The notes beneath the pieces are model-generated. The model searched no databases. It worked only from the letters and a program-made list of their open reading frames with translations, and had not been told where the DNA came from. From Seriola aureovittata (lineage: Eukaryota; Chordata; Actinopteri; Carangiformes; Carangidae): a DNA stretch of 64,000 bases. Both the position numbers and the translations under genes were made by a program. Below are positions 50,115 through 63,900 of this stretch, in pieces (the first letter of the stretch is position 1; the number at the start of each line of letters is the position of its first letter). The stretch lies in NCBI RefSeq assembly GCF_021018895.1, contig NC_079368.1:13122501-13186500 (forward strand), in the 5' to 3' direction.

Positions 50115-51295
50115 TCTAGAAGTTATAATTATAACACATCAGACTATGGCTGTTGGGTGGCTGCTGCAGCTGGGAGAGGATTTGGTTTGATGTCATGAAT
50201 AAAACTATTGGAAAGGTTGTCCCCTCACTGTGTATTGGACTCCTGTGTTGAAGTGTGGAACATGTGCTTATTTAGCAGTTCCATGTTTGTTTGTTTTTTT
50301 GTATTTGCTGCTGTCATTCAGTCATGCATCAGTTCTTCATTTCCAATATGTGTTTAAAGGTAAAGTGTTTGATAGTTTATTTGTGTTCTCCAGGTCAGTT
50401 TTGCTTCTACCACTGAAATGAACTGAGGGGTTATTTAAACAGTCACAAAATAATCACTCTGAAGTAGCTACAGTATAATACGCTGATGTTCAGTAATCAC
50501 CCGTGACTCTACATTATCACTGATAAAGCCACTGTCCACTGGGCCTGTCTTGCTCAGCAACAAGGCTGTCTGAGTAAGTAGTGCCTGCTACATGAAATTC
50601 ACTGACCAAGGGGTAAGCAGGATGAAAAAATTCAATTTGTCAAGGTCTGCCCTTTTCAGTACACACAATGCACAGCTTAAGCCAGCGGGCGTTGAGCATA
50701 GTAGAAATGGAGTGGAACAAGGATCAGAAGATATTTTGTAACTACTTCTTTATGTTCCTCTAACATGCATAATGCAGTACTGCTGTGTAGCTTTCGCTTC
50801 AACATTTCTCACAGTTGAAACCGGGAGTACAACCTTGATCAAATAAACAATAGTAGCATGTGACAGAGCTGATCTGTAGTGAGAAAGTGAGAAGTGGTGC
50901 AGTGTTTGTTAGCTCTGTGTGTTAGGCCTAATAACTTAAACTGGGCTGACAGCTGTGATGAAGCACATTTAAAGCTGTGCACATTCTGGAAATCAAGCTA
51001 GAGCTAGCAGCAGACTTTAAAGCTAATACTAGCTTGAAGCCTCTGAGCGAGGAAAGTAACCAGAAGAACATTCGTGTATTGATTGACAGCTGTGAGCTCC
51101 CACCCCTTACTTTGGTTTTCTCTGATTGGGTAGAAGGATGTGGCTTGCTCCAAAAATTCAAATGGAAATACCTCTGCAATGCTGCCTGACTGTTAAATGA
51201 GTAAGGCTCACAGAGGCCTTTGACAGCATCTCTCCACATTAGGATATCTTTTTGGAGCACATTTAAACTATTAATATATGAGATGTTACATTCAG
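50115..51295. other. Presumed intron sequence, no exon recognised
   Basis: The minus-strand 131-codon frame (50,928-51,323) and its plus-strand partner have no recognisable domain. Confidence 0.5.
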
Positions 51296-51299
51296 AAGA

Positions 51300-51728
51300 C
51301 ACTTTAAAGGAATTGGTCAACATTTTTGGGAAATGGGTTCATGCACTTTATTGTCAAGAAGAATACCATTCTCATCCATTTCTTCATTATGTAGCTGGAG
51401 CCAGCAGATTGTTGGGTTAGCTTATGTCATATTTGCTTCAGTCATAAAAAAAAAACAAAAAAAAACAAAGCTTATAATAGTCCGGCAGCTAGCCTCCCAA
51501 AAACAACAAATGGTCAATTTTACATTTTCTTTTTCTTTTTTTGGTATGGATTAAAAAAAAAAAGATTACTGCTTCCCCTTGCTCCCATTCTTTATGCTAC
51601 GCTAACTGACTGCTAGCCCTAGCTATTTAACATATTGAACAGACAGGTATGAGAGTGCCGTTGATCTTCTTTTGTATCTCTTGACAAGAAAGCGTACAAG
51701 TGTATTTTACACAAATGTTTCCTTCAAT
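51300..51728. mobile_element. Palindromic fish MITE, nearly complete copy
   Basis: The left arm starts 'tttaaaggaattggtcaaca' and runs through 'aataccattctcatcc', 'agctggagccagcag' and 'gttgggttagctta'. The right arm is its approximate inverted repeat: 'tttatgctacgctaactgac', 'acaggtatgagagtgcc', 'tgacaagaaagcgtac' and 'gtgtattttacacaaatg'. The arms are about 120-140 bases each around an A-rich centre (51,448-51,565). This matches a widespread teleost MITE, non-autonomous and without coding capacity. Confidence 0.8.
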
Positions 51729-51734
51729 GTAAGG

Positions 51735-54700
51735 ATCCAGAAACAAAAATTTGGGAAATATTCAATTAAATGCTTTTCCTGGATTTATCAAACTTGTGAT
51801 TTTGTTCTTTGAAGCTTCCTGTGTCTCCCTGTCTCTTCCCCACAATCGCAAAAACACAGCAAAAAGACTAAACATTTGAATTTGCCGTACTAGTGTATCC
51901 TTTGTGAAATTTGAATCAGAGGGTTGCTCAGTCACGGAGTGTATTTGTGTGGCATAATTTCCCTTTCATCCAAAATGCCACATGGAAAACATCCTGACAA
52001 CAAGAGAGCTAATGAGGTAAACATTTAACAAACAGGGTCACAGAAATGCCTTCATGTGCTGCTGAATATGCATTAATCCTGTGAATTAGTGACACAGTTT
52101 TTGACTAAAATGCATTTTCCCTTTGCCCATTTTTTCTTTCCTCACCCATTAATCTGCAGTGGCACTTTGCATCACAGACACCTTCCTCTTCAGTGCTTAC
52201 TGTGAAGATTTGGATGAGATGTGAGCTCCACTTCTTTATACATGTTTGATGAATCTCTTTATGCTACTTCTGGGATACAAGCATGAATGTGGGAGATCTT
52301 GTCTGGGAAAAAAAAAAAAAAAAAAAAGATACAAAAGATGGGAGGTGTCCAAGTTTGTAATGAGGCTAGCAAGGCTCTCCTGGCTCACGAGCAAACTAGG
52401 GCATCTGTAATGAGTGTGCAGAGAGATGTGGTGGGGAGGGGCCAGAGAAAACAGAGAGAGGCATGTCGCGGACGTGAACTGAGCCACAAGCTGTAACATC
52501 AGCTGCCCAGTGGATGTTAGGAGGAAGGTGGTGTCAATCACAGCTCCCACTCAACCAGAGATACTGAAAGAAAGAATTTGATAATTACCAATCCCTTCTT
52601 ACCTAAATTGTGTGTTTTTCCAGAAACTCTGCTTGCTCGATTTTTTTTTTTTTTTTTTTTAACAAGGCATATAAAATTTCACAAGAATTTTAGATGGATG
52701 GTGCAAGATCCAACAGTGGTTGCCAGTGGAAGAAAGCGCAAACACTATTATAAACAGGATGTTAAAGAAACACTTTGTGCATGTGTCCTGTATTTAGGCT
52801 AAGAAGATCTCTCATTTGTTGAACACAGTTCTGCGCTGGCATGTACATGCATACGTTTTTTGAAAAATTCATGTTAGTCCTTTGTGACACTGCTAAATAT
52901 CTACCGTACATGTAAATAATGATAACAATACAAGAAACTGTTCTGCATACATCACAGCCATAATGTGGTAAATACGACCATTTAAGACTGAATGTCACTT
53001 CTTTACAAAAATTACATTACTCTCCTCATATAATGGGAATATTGAAAATAATATTGTCAATCCAGAAAAATGTTTATTAAACCAAATGAGCTTTGCTGGC
53101 TCTTAATGAGCAAGAACCTGAAATAGGATGTTTATGAATTACATTAATTAACATCATCCATCAAATGGCCTTGATGCTGTGTTTTTTTTCCCAGTCTGAA
53201 TTACAACAGAGCAGGGATGCAGACACTATTTATTTGTTTTGGCTATTTGTTTGGAGTGATCTCATATGTTTATTTATTAGCTTTAAAGGTAGCTTAATTA
53301 GTGTACAAATGAGAATTTAATGGCATGTTTATGCTTTAAACATCTCTTTTTATATATACTTTTTATATATATTTGTCAACACAGTATTGCATCACATGCA
53401 CATGCAACAACATAAACAGTGTAAGAATGATCATTAAATCCTCTATGCTATAGGCCTGAAGGGATAGTAAATGTAAAAGAAATACTGCCCCAGCAGTTAA
53501 CTTGCCCCTGAGCAGTTTTTATCAGTTGCCTACTGAGGCTGTCACATAAAATAAATGGCTTTACTAAGGATGGTCAAAGGTGAGCTAACTTATGCTTCAA
53601 TTTGATGTTGTGGTCAGAGACTCAGATGATAATAAATTTTATTGAGCCTGCAGTGTCATGGCAGGATGTTGTATATGAAAGAAGAATGTTCCTGTACCTT
53701 GTATTGTGTTGGATCTGCATGATTGGACCACCTTTGCGTTTCCCTGCAGGAGATTGGGTGCCAAAGGTAGCCAATACAATTAGGCATTCATGAAAGGGGC
53801 ATAATGTGAGCAGTGAATAATTAACCCTGTAACATTTATATTAGGTGTTGCTACTGCATCTCATCATGTTTTATTGTGATTTATAGTGGCAACATTCCTT
53901 TTAATTACCTTTTGTGAGTTAACATAATCCTTTATATATATTTTAATATCTAAAAATATGTTCACCTAAAATGTCACCATAGTTTTGGAACCATTGCACA
54001 TTTTTATTCCATGGCGAGTTCATGGGTCATACTGTACATGGTTAACGGTCTCACCTCAGGAAAGCTAGAGTCCTTGGTCCCAGGTTGCTGCAAAATCCTG
54101 TGAACCCTCCAGGCCTTGGGCTGAGTGCATTATCGCTGCCCCTGGCCCGTGATGAGGAGAGGTATCGATCTTATCCTCAGACAAAAGCCCTCTGTGTACC
54201 TCTGCAGGACTTAGAGTTGGCTGAGGCAGGATGCACAGTAATGAGAGCAATAGAGGGCAGAATAGGGGACCAGCTTATTCCCTAACAAGGATGGAGACCT
54301 TTACACTACAGAAAAGAAAGAAGCTAGCTGGGCATTTTTTTCCCTTTTCTTCTTCTTTTTTGTTTTGTTTTTATTTAACCCCTCCCTTCAAGCCACTGAG
54401 TTCTTTTTTTTCTCTGAGCACAGTTTAGGTCTTAACCACACCATGCACTATTGCCTTGGTGGTCTTATCTGGACTTTAGGACTCCTGTGGGAATATATCG
54501 CAGCACAGACTGTCTGAAAAGTAAATTTAGTTTACTCACGGTATGAAGTCAGAGCAGCAGTGGAGGTGGTCTTAAACGATTAAAAGCATTTCTTGGAGAA
54601 AGTGGTTTGGGCTTACCCAGACCTAAGAGGGTATGATACCTCTGGCTGGGAAGAAAGATCTCCACTCCTTTGACTGCTATAGCTGTGGGCTTTTGTGGCA

Positions 54701-54965
54701 ACAGAAGTTGTTTTTATGACAAGGACACCAAAGAGAGGACTTAGTGTGTGCAAGTCTTTGAGGTGAAGATTACTTTGGATGAAGCCTATAGCCTCACAGT
54801 GGCCAAAGCTCAACCACAGCATACTGATTATAAGTGCCGATTATGGGCCATGACAGCTGGAGGTTTTGGTTAAGTTTGCCCAGAGCTTACATCATATTGT
54901 ATGGTGGCGGGACCAGTAATGGAGTTGAAACAAAACTTTGTTTCATGCCCAAGAACAGATGAATT
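51735..54965. other. Presumed intron sequence, no exon recognised
   Basis: It contains A-runs (52,310-52,327) and T-runs (52,641-52,660). A clean acceptor-donor pair encloses 17 bases at 53,750-53,766 but does not keep frame. The AT-rich block at about 53,090-53,175 has homeodomain-type 'attaattaa' motifs. No gene is supported. Confidence 0.5.
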
Positions 54966-54971
54966 ACATTA

Positions 54972-55190
54972 ACTTGGTTAGTTTAGTGTAGCATAAAGAC
55001 CAGAAACAGTCCCAAAGTAACACAAATCGGTATAGTGGTCACCATCCGAAGCTCACTGTTGAACAGTGTGTATGTCTTGTTTAATCAATTCAAAAATAAA
55101 TCTAAAAAAACTCTCAAAAAACTGTTGTTAATGTGCCTCATACCCCCACACACACTTCCAGTCTTTGTGCTAAGCTAAGCTAACTGGCCA
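54972..55190. mobile_element. Palindromic fish MITE, inner part only
   Basis: 'ggttagtttagtgtagcata' at 54,976 and 'gtctttgtgctaagctaagc' at 55,161 are inverted repeats of each other. Between them lie 'gaagctcactgttgaacagtgtgtatg' and 'tcttgtttaatcaattc', as in the centre of this family. Both outer ends are lost or too mutated to see. Confidence 0.75.
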
Positions 55191-55194
55191 ATTG

Positions 55195-56410
55195 AACATA
55201 TTTATCCTTTCCACTCCTGTCTCATAGCTGGTTAAAACTATGCCACATTTCTTTTTAGAGTTTTAATTTATACTCCCAACTGTGCAGGTTTAGATGAAAT
55301 TAGATGATTTTACCAAATTAATATTATAGTGTCTTTCATTTTGGACTCTCTGGTCAGTGGTCCCTCAAAGGTCAGCACTATCACAGACAGTTTGCAACTG
55401 GTCAGTGTGTTTAATTTGCATGTCAGAGTGGACCAAAATTGATATCTCTTCACAAAAGCTCAGCACAGATTGGTTCTTGCAGCCACAAGCAAAATGACTG
55501 ATCACATTGAATTCCACTGCAATGAAATGACTTCAGTCTGAAATTTCCTTTGAAAATAGATTTCGATCTGTTTGAAATAAGAGAATCACTGGTCGTATGT
55601 CTCTAAACACTAATACTGGGCCATTCTGCCTCAGTTCCACTAGCTGTAGAAATCGGTTTTAGCTCAATGAGGGAGGGGGGAGTTTAAAAGACTGCCCTCA
55701 GCAATTGACTGACTTCACAGGAGGACCTAAGGTTTCTTTCATCTTCAAATGTCCCTGCATCGAAGACCGAGATCTCTTCTTTCTGGACCAGGTCCTCCAA
55801 AAGGGTTTCACAGGTTTTGCTGCCAGCGTGCTCTCTGTTATCAATACCCATTTTATCCGTTTGATGTGCTTTTCAAATCTCTGCATTCCACAACTCTGCA
55901 TGGTCTTTTTTATTTTATTTTTTATTTTTCTCATTTGCGTATCTTTATTGAGCTGTTTCTGAACAGCAGACTGTGTAAGTGTCTGGCTCACTATGACCAC
56001 ACTGTCTGTCTTTCTACTCTTCCATGGATGTTTAGCATTTTTCAGCCCTCTTTAAACATCTTTTCTCTCTTCTCGCTTTCCCCTCCCTGAGGCCAAAGCG
56101 AGCTTATTCCCTCCAGCTATTACATCCAATTAGCAGGAGTGAGAGTTTCACCCCTCCTCTCTTTCCACACTAACAATGTGGAATACACTGGAATGAGTCA
56201 GGGTTTTCTCTTCTTTGATGTGAACAAATTACACTTCAGATGCACACTTGGCAAGGAAACAAAGATGCAGTTTATGCTTTCAAGTTTGGATTCTTTGTCA
56301 TTTGGTGAACAATGAGCTACACAATGGAAGACGTGATCACTTGATGTGGACTGATGGCGTCTTTCATTTCAGCTATTCTCCTTGACTTCAGAAATTGGTT
56401 TTGTAAAATA
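55195..56410. other. Presumed intron sequence, no exon recognised
   Basis: Overlapping frames on both strands at 55,698-56,090 have no recognisable domain. Confidence 0.5.
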
Positions 56411-56416
56411 ACAGTA

Positions 56417-56474
56417 CACACACGTATATAATATATATGTGTGTGTGTATATATATATAATATATTATTTATTT
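56417..56474. repeat. Alternating purine-pyrimidine palindrome (CA/TA/TG)
   Basis: 'acacacacgtatata' is followed by 'atat' and 'atatgtgtgtgtgt', an almost perfect inverted repeat, then a (TA)n run. Such sequence can extrude as a cruciform or adopt left-handed form. This is probably a microsatellite that grew on both sides of a centre. Confidence 0.85.
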
Positions 56475-58158
56475 ATGTACAGGAGCTTTGTGATATGTTT
56501 TTATATTTGTTTGGTCTCAAACTGCGATCATCATTTTATTAATCCCCATTCCTAGAGCACCTTTTCGGGGCCTTCTATGAACAGTATCAGCTGTTCTGAT
56601 ACTGATCATGTAAGTTATGCTGAATTAGTCATGTGGTTTCCCTTGGTTTTTCTTACTCATACTGAACATGCGTATGAGCTAAATCTCTGCATGAGCTATT
56701 CCCGTGTTTTCAGAGGTCCTTCAGATGAATATAAAGCAGAGCTGCATATTATAGAGTATTCATGATGACTTTAAACAACTCTTTCTTGTGCTAAATCCCT
56801 GGCCTACATAAGATCTTAACATCCAATGGTTTTTTCTCTACTAAAATATGTGAAGTACACTTAAGAAATCAAGAAAGCTGTGACCCATACCATCACTGTT
56901 ATTACAGTCAGTATTGATGAAAGAAATGGAATGAAAACACAGTTTTATTCAATCCTTTTACCAAGTGTTGTGCATGATACTGTAAAGTGTCAAGTAGCGA
57001 AGTGAGAACCAAATCCTCTAAAACAGATGGCAGCTGTGGGTAGGTGTTTGTTTGCGTTAATCCAAAGCCCATGACTGCAGCTTTCTGTGCAACAAGTTAT
57101 AAAGCTGCAGCATGTTTCACTAACAGTTTGGTGTTATATCATATGTGTTTACAGGTGATAAAGTGTTCCTGTTTTACAGTTGACCCAAGAATGAAAAATG
57201 AAAATCTTCTCTGTCAGTTGAACTTTTATGTAGATTGTTTTTTTCCCCAAGACAATAGGAGTTAACCTTTAGAGTTTCCTCTCAGATAATTGAAGTAAAT
57301 CGTGGTTTGTGATCCAAAAGGGGCGAGAAAATTACCGTAAAATTTCTTGAAACAGCTTGTGCTGCATAATGGGTTCAGCGTGCTCTAGCTTATTTGCTTT
57401 TGTTTACTGATCGTACACAGTTTGGCAGAAATTGACCTACATACATGAGGGTGAAGGTAATGATTTTTTATTTTGGTGGGAACTGTTCCTTTAAAATGGT
57501 GGCCATCTGTCTCTTAATGTCCTGGGCTTGTACTGCTGTAGTCTGCTGTTTCTTCTTCCTTCTCTTCCTTCTTCTGTACCTCCCTCCTCCATTTTTCTTC
57601 TCCTTGGCACTGTTGCAGTTATAATCCCTACTTGCATTATTCATTTGAATACGAAGATCAAATAAATATAGATACTTCCTGAATCCCCCTACCTTCTCTG
57701 TATATATCCACTGTTTTTGCTTTATGTGTAATTTCTTGTTTTAAAAGCCACAGTAAGTGAAACCAGAGGAACTACGGTTTTGATCTGACCTCGTGTATAT
57801 ATTGCAAATTTACTTTGTTTTTGTAATCGCAGCAATAATGGTCTTTTCACTGTTTATGTGGGTTTGTTCTTTTTTTTCAAAATCCATGAAACACAATACG
57901 TTGAAGTCAGCAAGTTCTTGCCCCCCCCCCCCCATTCCAGATCACCCTGCCCATCTCATTAAAGTGCCAGGTTTAAGTCGTTTATATAACATCATTTATA
58001 AACATGTGGGTTCTAAGATCATTTTTGCTTCCAGCTGTACAAACATGAAGCAAAAACAGGATGCAGAAAAACATGCTTTAGAAAGAATATCTCCCTGCTG
58101 AGAAAGAACACTTGCACATGCACTGTCATGCATATCAGCCTTTTTTGCCAAGACATCT

Positions 58159-58188
58159 GGTCGTTGCTCATTAAACAGAGCAACAACC
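58159..58188. repeat. 11-bp inverted repeat with one mismatch
   Basis: 'ggtcgttgctc' and 'gagcaacaacc' flank eight bases ('attaaaca'). Ten of eleven pairs are perfect and the other is a G-T type pair. Confidence 0.7.
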
Positions 58189-59965
58189 GTCATCCTGTTT
58201 GGAATTATTTCTGGAAGAATAGCAATAATTAATCTGTAAACAGTTTGATTATCAGACTGGATCTTTGAGTTTTCGATCTGTTGATGTGGAATCTGTCAAA
58301 TCTCAGAATTTCAGTTACCAGCATCAGGGATTTAATTTTATTGACAGTTGTTGGTAAAATTGTCAATTTTGTTTACTTCTGTATTCTTGAGGTGGCCTCC
58401 TATAGGGTATTGACAATCCATACTGGCTATAGCACTATTGAGAACATACATTATTTGCTGACACCTGGTTTTGCACACTGAAACCTAGGAAAAGCTTGAA
58501 AAAAAAAAACATATTGATTGTTTGTCGAAAACACAGTATGAATCAGGCCTCGGATATGTCTGCAGTCTGTATTGACCACATTACAAAAACACTTCCTTGT
58601 AGACAGTCAGAGCCAATGGGTTATTTTTATGTTATGCTTGGAATAGCAATTTGATGCTGTACTTGACTGAACATCCCCTCCACAAACAATCACATACTGT
58701 ATATACTCTGTGATGTTATAGATTTTAAACAGTTGTATGGTTTCTCCCATTTGACTCAGGCACACTTCTGAAAAGAAACTTACTGTAAGATGACTGCTCT
58801 GTTTCAGCCCAGATCAATATTATAAAATTCATGTTGATGTTGTGACAGAACAACACAATATGTACATAACAGACTCCAGTAAATATACTGATTAAACCTC
58901 CCAATTCAAGGGTATTTTAGAAACTAGCATGTCAGGAACCAAAAACACACATTAATAACAGAGATAAATAATAAAGTGTCATATATTTCAGTATATAATT
59001 TGATATTTTACTGTAGGCAAATGCTTTGGACTAAAAAGAGAGGACTCCTTTTTTCATGTTTATTTTATTTACCACATGCCGAACTGATTAATAAAGTTTT
59101 ATTTAGTGTTTACAGCACTATGGAAACTACAGTGATTTGGTATAATGTAACGTCTCCTCCGGTATAAAGTGCACATTATTAGGCTGACTCTACTGCAGCC
59201 AATTTTAAAATTTAATAAACTGATATTTGGATTTTGAAACACGCATCATCCATCACTGCTTTATAGAGCAGCGGGTGTATCCCCATTATAAACTGTTTAG
59301 GCAGTGTTTTCAACACTACTATTAGGAAATACAGCACTAAAGCAAAAATGCTATATGTTGTAAACCCTACCACAGTTTGTGTTATCTGTCTGGAGAATTG
59401 CAATAAGATAGATTTTTTTTTTTTTTTCATATTGTGCAGCTGTGTTTTTTACAATATTCTAGTTTTATGTATTATTACATACTTTAAAAAGAGGTTGAAA
59501 TAACTCGTTAAGCATCCGCAAAGCTGATGAGTTGTAAGGGGGGAAAAAATCCCAGATCTCAGTCTGGAGTGTATTTTTTTTTTCTTCCTAATGTCAAGAG
59601 CCACTCGTTAACGGAGGACTTTACCCTGCGCTTTTGCTCCACTGACAGAAAAGTAAAATGAGGATGGATGGGTTATTTACGTACAGAGAGATAGTGTTTA
59701 CCACTCCAGCTGATAAAAAGGGATGTGGTTGTGCACTTCCTTGTCATTAGTTGGAAGAACATCAACAATGCCTCTCTAATTATTGTTGGTATTGTGTTTG
59801 TGAGTCATTTCACAGTTAGCCTCCCACTCCATAGCAAGATGATTTATTTAATGGTAATAAGCACTGCTATGATGGACTGCACACTTTTAAGGGTAATGTT
59901 ATGTGGGAGATAGATGTGCATTGAGCATCTGCTGGGGGTTGGAGAGTGAGAGTGAGCACGAATAT

Positions 59966-59985
59966 GTGTGTGTGTGTGTGTGTGG
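59966..59985. repeat. Short (GT)n microsatellite
   Basis: About ten GT units. Confidence 0.9.
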
Positions 59986-62202
59986 GTTGGAGAGATACAA
60001 GGAAAGGTGATATCTGTAGTGCTAATGTAGCACATGAACACAGATTGCCATATGTGCCACAGTGCAGATAACTAAATCCTCATTTGCAACAAGCCAGTTC
60101 AGACATTGTTTTTTTCATTTTCTTGTCAGAAAAAGCATGGAACAGTATAAATTCTGACAGTGTTTATTGCCAGCTGGACTAAGTTCTGTAACTGTCTTTA
60201 AACAAAGAAACAAACATTGTTCACACAGTTTCAACAATCTCAGTCTGCTTTTCCAAATAGTCTGACAATATAATATGAGTAGCATTAAAACTTTGTGAGT
60301 GTAAATGCTGTTTTGCTGAATTGTGTCACTTATATTAATAGTAATGCTTACTGAGAATTACTATTTCAGCTAGACTATTACAATTCAAAATCATTCTTAT
60401 TCTGCAGCTGCCTGTTAAGCTGATAGTGGTAATTAATACTGCTCATTTATGGCTGAAAACACATGGAACATTTTAAACTGTGACTTGAATCACATAATAA
60501 TTAAATGCAGTCCTGTGGCAAATTAAACTGGTTCTTGTGATAATTTATTGGATTCTGTGTTTTTCAAGCTACTGTATCCTGATTAAAACAGCTCACATCT
60601 CCTACTCACTGCCAACTGCTGGGAAGAAACATTAAAACTCCAACAAAAGTTTCACTGCTTGAGATTCATAACAAGAGACACTTGACAGACACAAACAGGA
60701 TTTGTCAGCCCCAGAGAGTGGTGTCTGGGCTGCCAGCATTAGCACTGACAGCCAACTGTCACTCTTGATGCTACAGTGCTAAATGGGAATACAATCCATA
60801 ACCCGGATTGTTCTTGACTTTGTCATGGGCCGACTGGCCGTGAAGGTAAGAGTGATAAGCTTTTCAGAGCCATCATGTCAGACGGAGCTCAATTTTCTTG
60901 CTGTCCAGCAAATATTGGTTGGGTTTTCAGTTGTTAAATCCCAATTAATCACTAATTTGGAAATATAATCAATACAAAGAAGTTTACTGCAGCTAACATC
61001 TACATTTGCTGGTCACAATATATGGTAAATAATTCATATTTTACTTTATTTTGGCTATTTTGCGTGCATTATTTGACCAGTTTGTATCAAAAGGGATCAT
61101 TATCTTCTTCAATAGATGATAGTCTGTGATGGTGCTGTTAGCAGTTACAATATAAGCTGCTATCTTAGACTATTTGGTGATTACATCTCAAAAACATTTT
61201 ATTAGATAATGTCTTCATCCCAAAAATGTTGTGGGCAACAGTTCATGCAGCGTATCACCTCCTAATGATCAAAAAAAAAGCCTGTTCCTGTAAATAATAA
61301 CAAAACATTAAATCAAAGTTCCTCATCAGCCTTTCCTGTGTACAAAACAACCACCAGGTCAATGTCATCAAACGCAACATAATACGCTATGAACAGACGC
61401 TGGCACCCACAACTGTTTAATGGACTGCTATCATTATTACAATTATCGCAATCATTGTGTTGACCCTGCACCCAGACAAATGTTGATACATCAAAACAAT
61501 ACTTTTGATTGTGAAAGCCTTACAGGGTTATAGGGTTAATGCTAATACCAAGGAAACAACTGTGAAAAAGTACATAAAATATTTGATGCAACCTCGTCCC
61601 ACTCAAAGCGATCCAAATGTATTTACCTCATCACATTAAACCTAATGGACTATTATGTCCTAAAATTCTACATATGTATCTCTTTAACATAAATTGACAA
61701 ATCTAGCACAATGTTAATCACACATCCACAGACATTTCATGAAACTTTGCTCTTCTCATCGTTCACACTATCTATCTATCTCATCTCTCAGCCTTCCAGT
61801 CATATTGGCATTTTCGGCAGGTAACAAGGATCCTAAAGAAAAAAATCTTCCTAGTCCAAACCTTTCACTGTCTCAACAAGGGATGTTGGTGAGAAAAGTA
61901 GACGTTTTGTCGTCTGTATTCACTGTTGGAAAAATCATTTACTCTTACATTATTTGCTGTGACACTCACAGCTGTCAAGAATTTAAGTAGGGCTTAGCTT
62001 TCACTTGTTAAAATTTAAGATTGCCACATTAAAGAGAGAAACTGAACACAATCAGACCAGACGAAGCACTTTATTGTGAAAATAAAAAGAGAGCAGAATG
62101 TCTCATGTAAGTTGCAACTGATAAACTAATAGGGTGGCATTACAGTATTCTGAAGGTTCTTTATTTTTTTGTGATTAGGTCTCTCTCTTTCTATCCCTTC
62201 TG

Positions 62203-62204
<2 letters not shown>

Positions 62205-62254
<50 letters not shown>
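62205..62254. repeat. (TC)n microsatellite
   Basis: A pure CT dinucleotide of about 50 bases. The minus-strand frame through it is an artefact. Confidence 0.97.
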
Positions 62255-62258
<4 letters not shown>

Positions 62259-62259
62259 G

Positions 62260-63165
62260 TAACCTTCTCGGATTCCATTTCTAAGTGTCTGTCAGCTTGT
62301 GAAACTGTGATCACATGGTTTTTCGGAGGTGATCCGAATGCATTTCACACTCTCATTCACTTCAAGTGTGTCACTTCCGTCTTGGCACCTCATACAAATA
62401 TATCACATCTGCCATCAGCTCTATAAATCTCCAAATCATGAGTGATGCATTAAGAGAAATCTCAGTACAGTATGTGGTGTGTCATTAGAGTTTCCACCAG
62501 GGGTAGGGCTTTTTATTTTTCAATTTTACTCAAGTTCTAGTTCAGTTTTGTTGCAAATTGAAATTAATGTCAGAAGCTTAGCTGAGAAAATCAGTCTGAT
62601 CATTGGCTATGATCTACTCTTTAGTTCAACACCTTGAGCAACTATGCCTCACTATAGGCTGCTGTAAAACTAGCTATATATAGCAACTACAGTACATAAC
62701 TATATATAACATGGTGGCTGGATTTTGAGGCCAAGCTCACGTATTAATGACTTGTTTGTTTCCTCCATATCCCTCCTGATCTTCACAGTGAGGCAGGTGC
62801 TGTTGATCTAAATTGGAACTAGATGATTCTTGTGTTTGATGCACAGAGAAAATCTATTGCAGCTCTGTGTCACGCTGTGTCTCAGGAACAACACCGCTGA
62901 AGATGCAATCTTATTAAAGGGATGGAGCGATGCACTTTTGTCATCAATTCTGATATCCCACCACCATTTCTTCTTAATTTCAGCTCTTTTGGCTGGCAGT
63001 GTTCACCGCAGTGACAAGCCATTTGACACATTTTCTCTTAGGCATCATACCAGCAGTATGACCAGTTCACAATGTAGCCTGTGTGGCCTCAACCTCAACA
63101 TCAAGTGCCTCTTCTCCACATTGTAAAACTGAGTGAATGAGCTTTGAGTTATAGACAGTGGTTTT
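62260..63165. other. Presumed intron sequence, no exon recognised
   Basis: No domain in the frame at 62,830-63,126 and no recognisable receptor exon. Confidence 0.5.
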
Positions 63166-63170
63166 CATTT

Positions 63171-63193
63171 ATTAATTTAATTTAATTTAATTT
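63171..63193. repeat. (TTTAA)n pentanucleotide repeat
   Basis: Four to five units of 'ttaat/tttaa'. Confidence 0.85.
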
Positions 63194-63495
63194 ACCTCGT
63201 GTGGTTAATAAGATTGTTTTACACGCCATTTTAAGCACTTTGTGACTAATAAAACCAAACTGTTGGATCAGTTAAACGTCATGCCCAGTCAATCCGCCCT
63301 GTTTAAATAAAATAACATTCGTTGCCATGTATATTGACATACAGTTTATTTGTGATGTGGATCCACTGGTTTCAGCCTTTATTCCAAACAAAGTGATTAA
63401 GTTAAAACTTAAGATTGCATGAACACATTTGTCTGTCATGTTACATGTTGCACTTTAATATGTGTTTTTATGTATGCATGTGTATCCTCATCCCA

Positions 63496-63496
<1 letters not shown>

Positions 63497-63537
<41 letters not shown>
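63497..63537. repeat. (GT)n microsatellite
   Basis: About 20 GT units. It gives the low-complexity frames on both strands here. Confidence 0.96.
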
Positions 63538-63900
63538 CGTGCATGTACTGTAGCTGTGTTTTGAATGGGTTTTGTACCTGTTCATCCTGCGCACCAGCCC
63601 CTCTATCTCTGCTGAACACCTTGAGGTCATATCAGCCCTGTGCTGGGCAGGTTGGCTGTTTCCCATTTAGATTATGGATGGTTATTACTGCCTCCTGGCT
63701 GTCAGTCAGATTAAACCAATATGTCCCAGGATGGAGGCTTATCGTGCAACAGAGAGGACGTTCTCCTGTGAAGGAGGAGGGACCATTTAAATAAGTCATC
63801 TCCACAACCTTGCGTGTTTTACAAATTTATTAGTGCAGTCTCGAGATGTAACCACGTGTCAGTTGTTTGTTGTACATAATGAAATATCGAATATGCTTTA

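Larger units (their letters stand above)
56480..62200. other. Presumed intron sequence, no exon recognised
   Basis: A short C-run (about 57,921-57,935), a hairpin at 58,159-58,188, and a GT run at about 59,966-59,985. All frames are short and without domains. Confidence 0.5.

Noticed and set aside
53750..53766. 17-base segment between good AG and GT sites
   Set aside because: Its length shifts the frame relative to the phase-1 exon, and it has no other support.
62830..63126. 98-codon frame ending in a cysteine-containing tail, considered as the next receptor exon
   Set aside because: Cysteine spacing does not match the TGF-beta type II receptor ectodomain, and the frame has no matching phase-1 acceptor.
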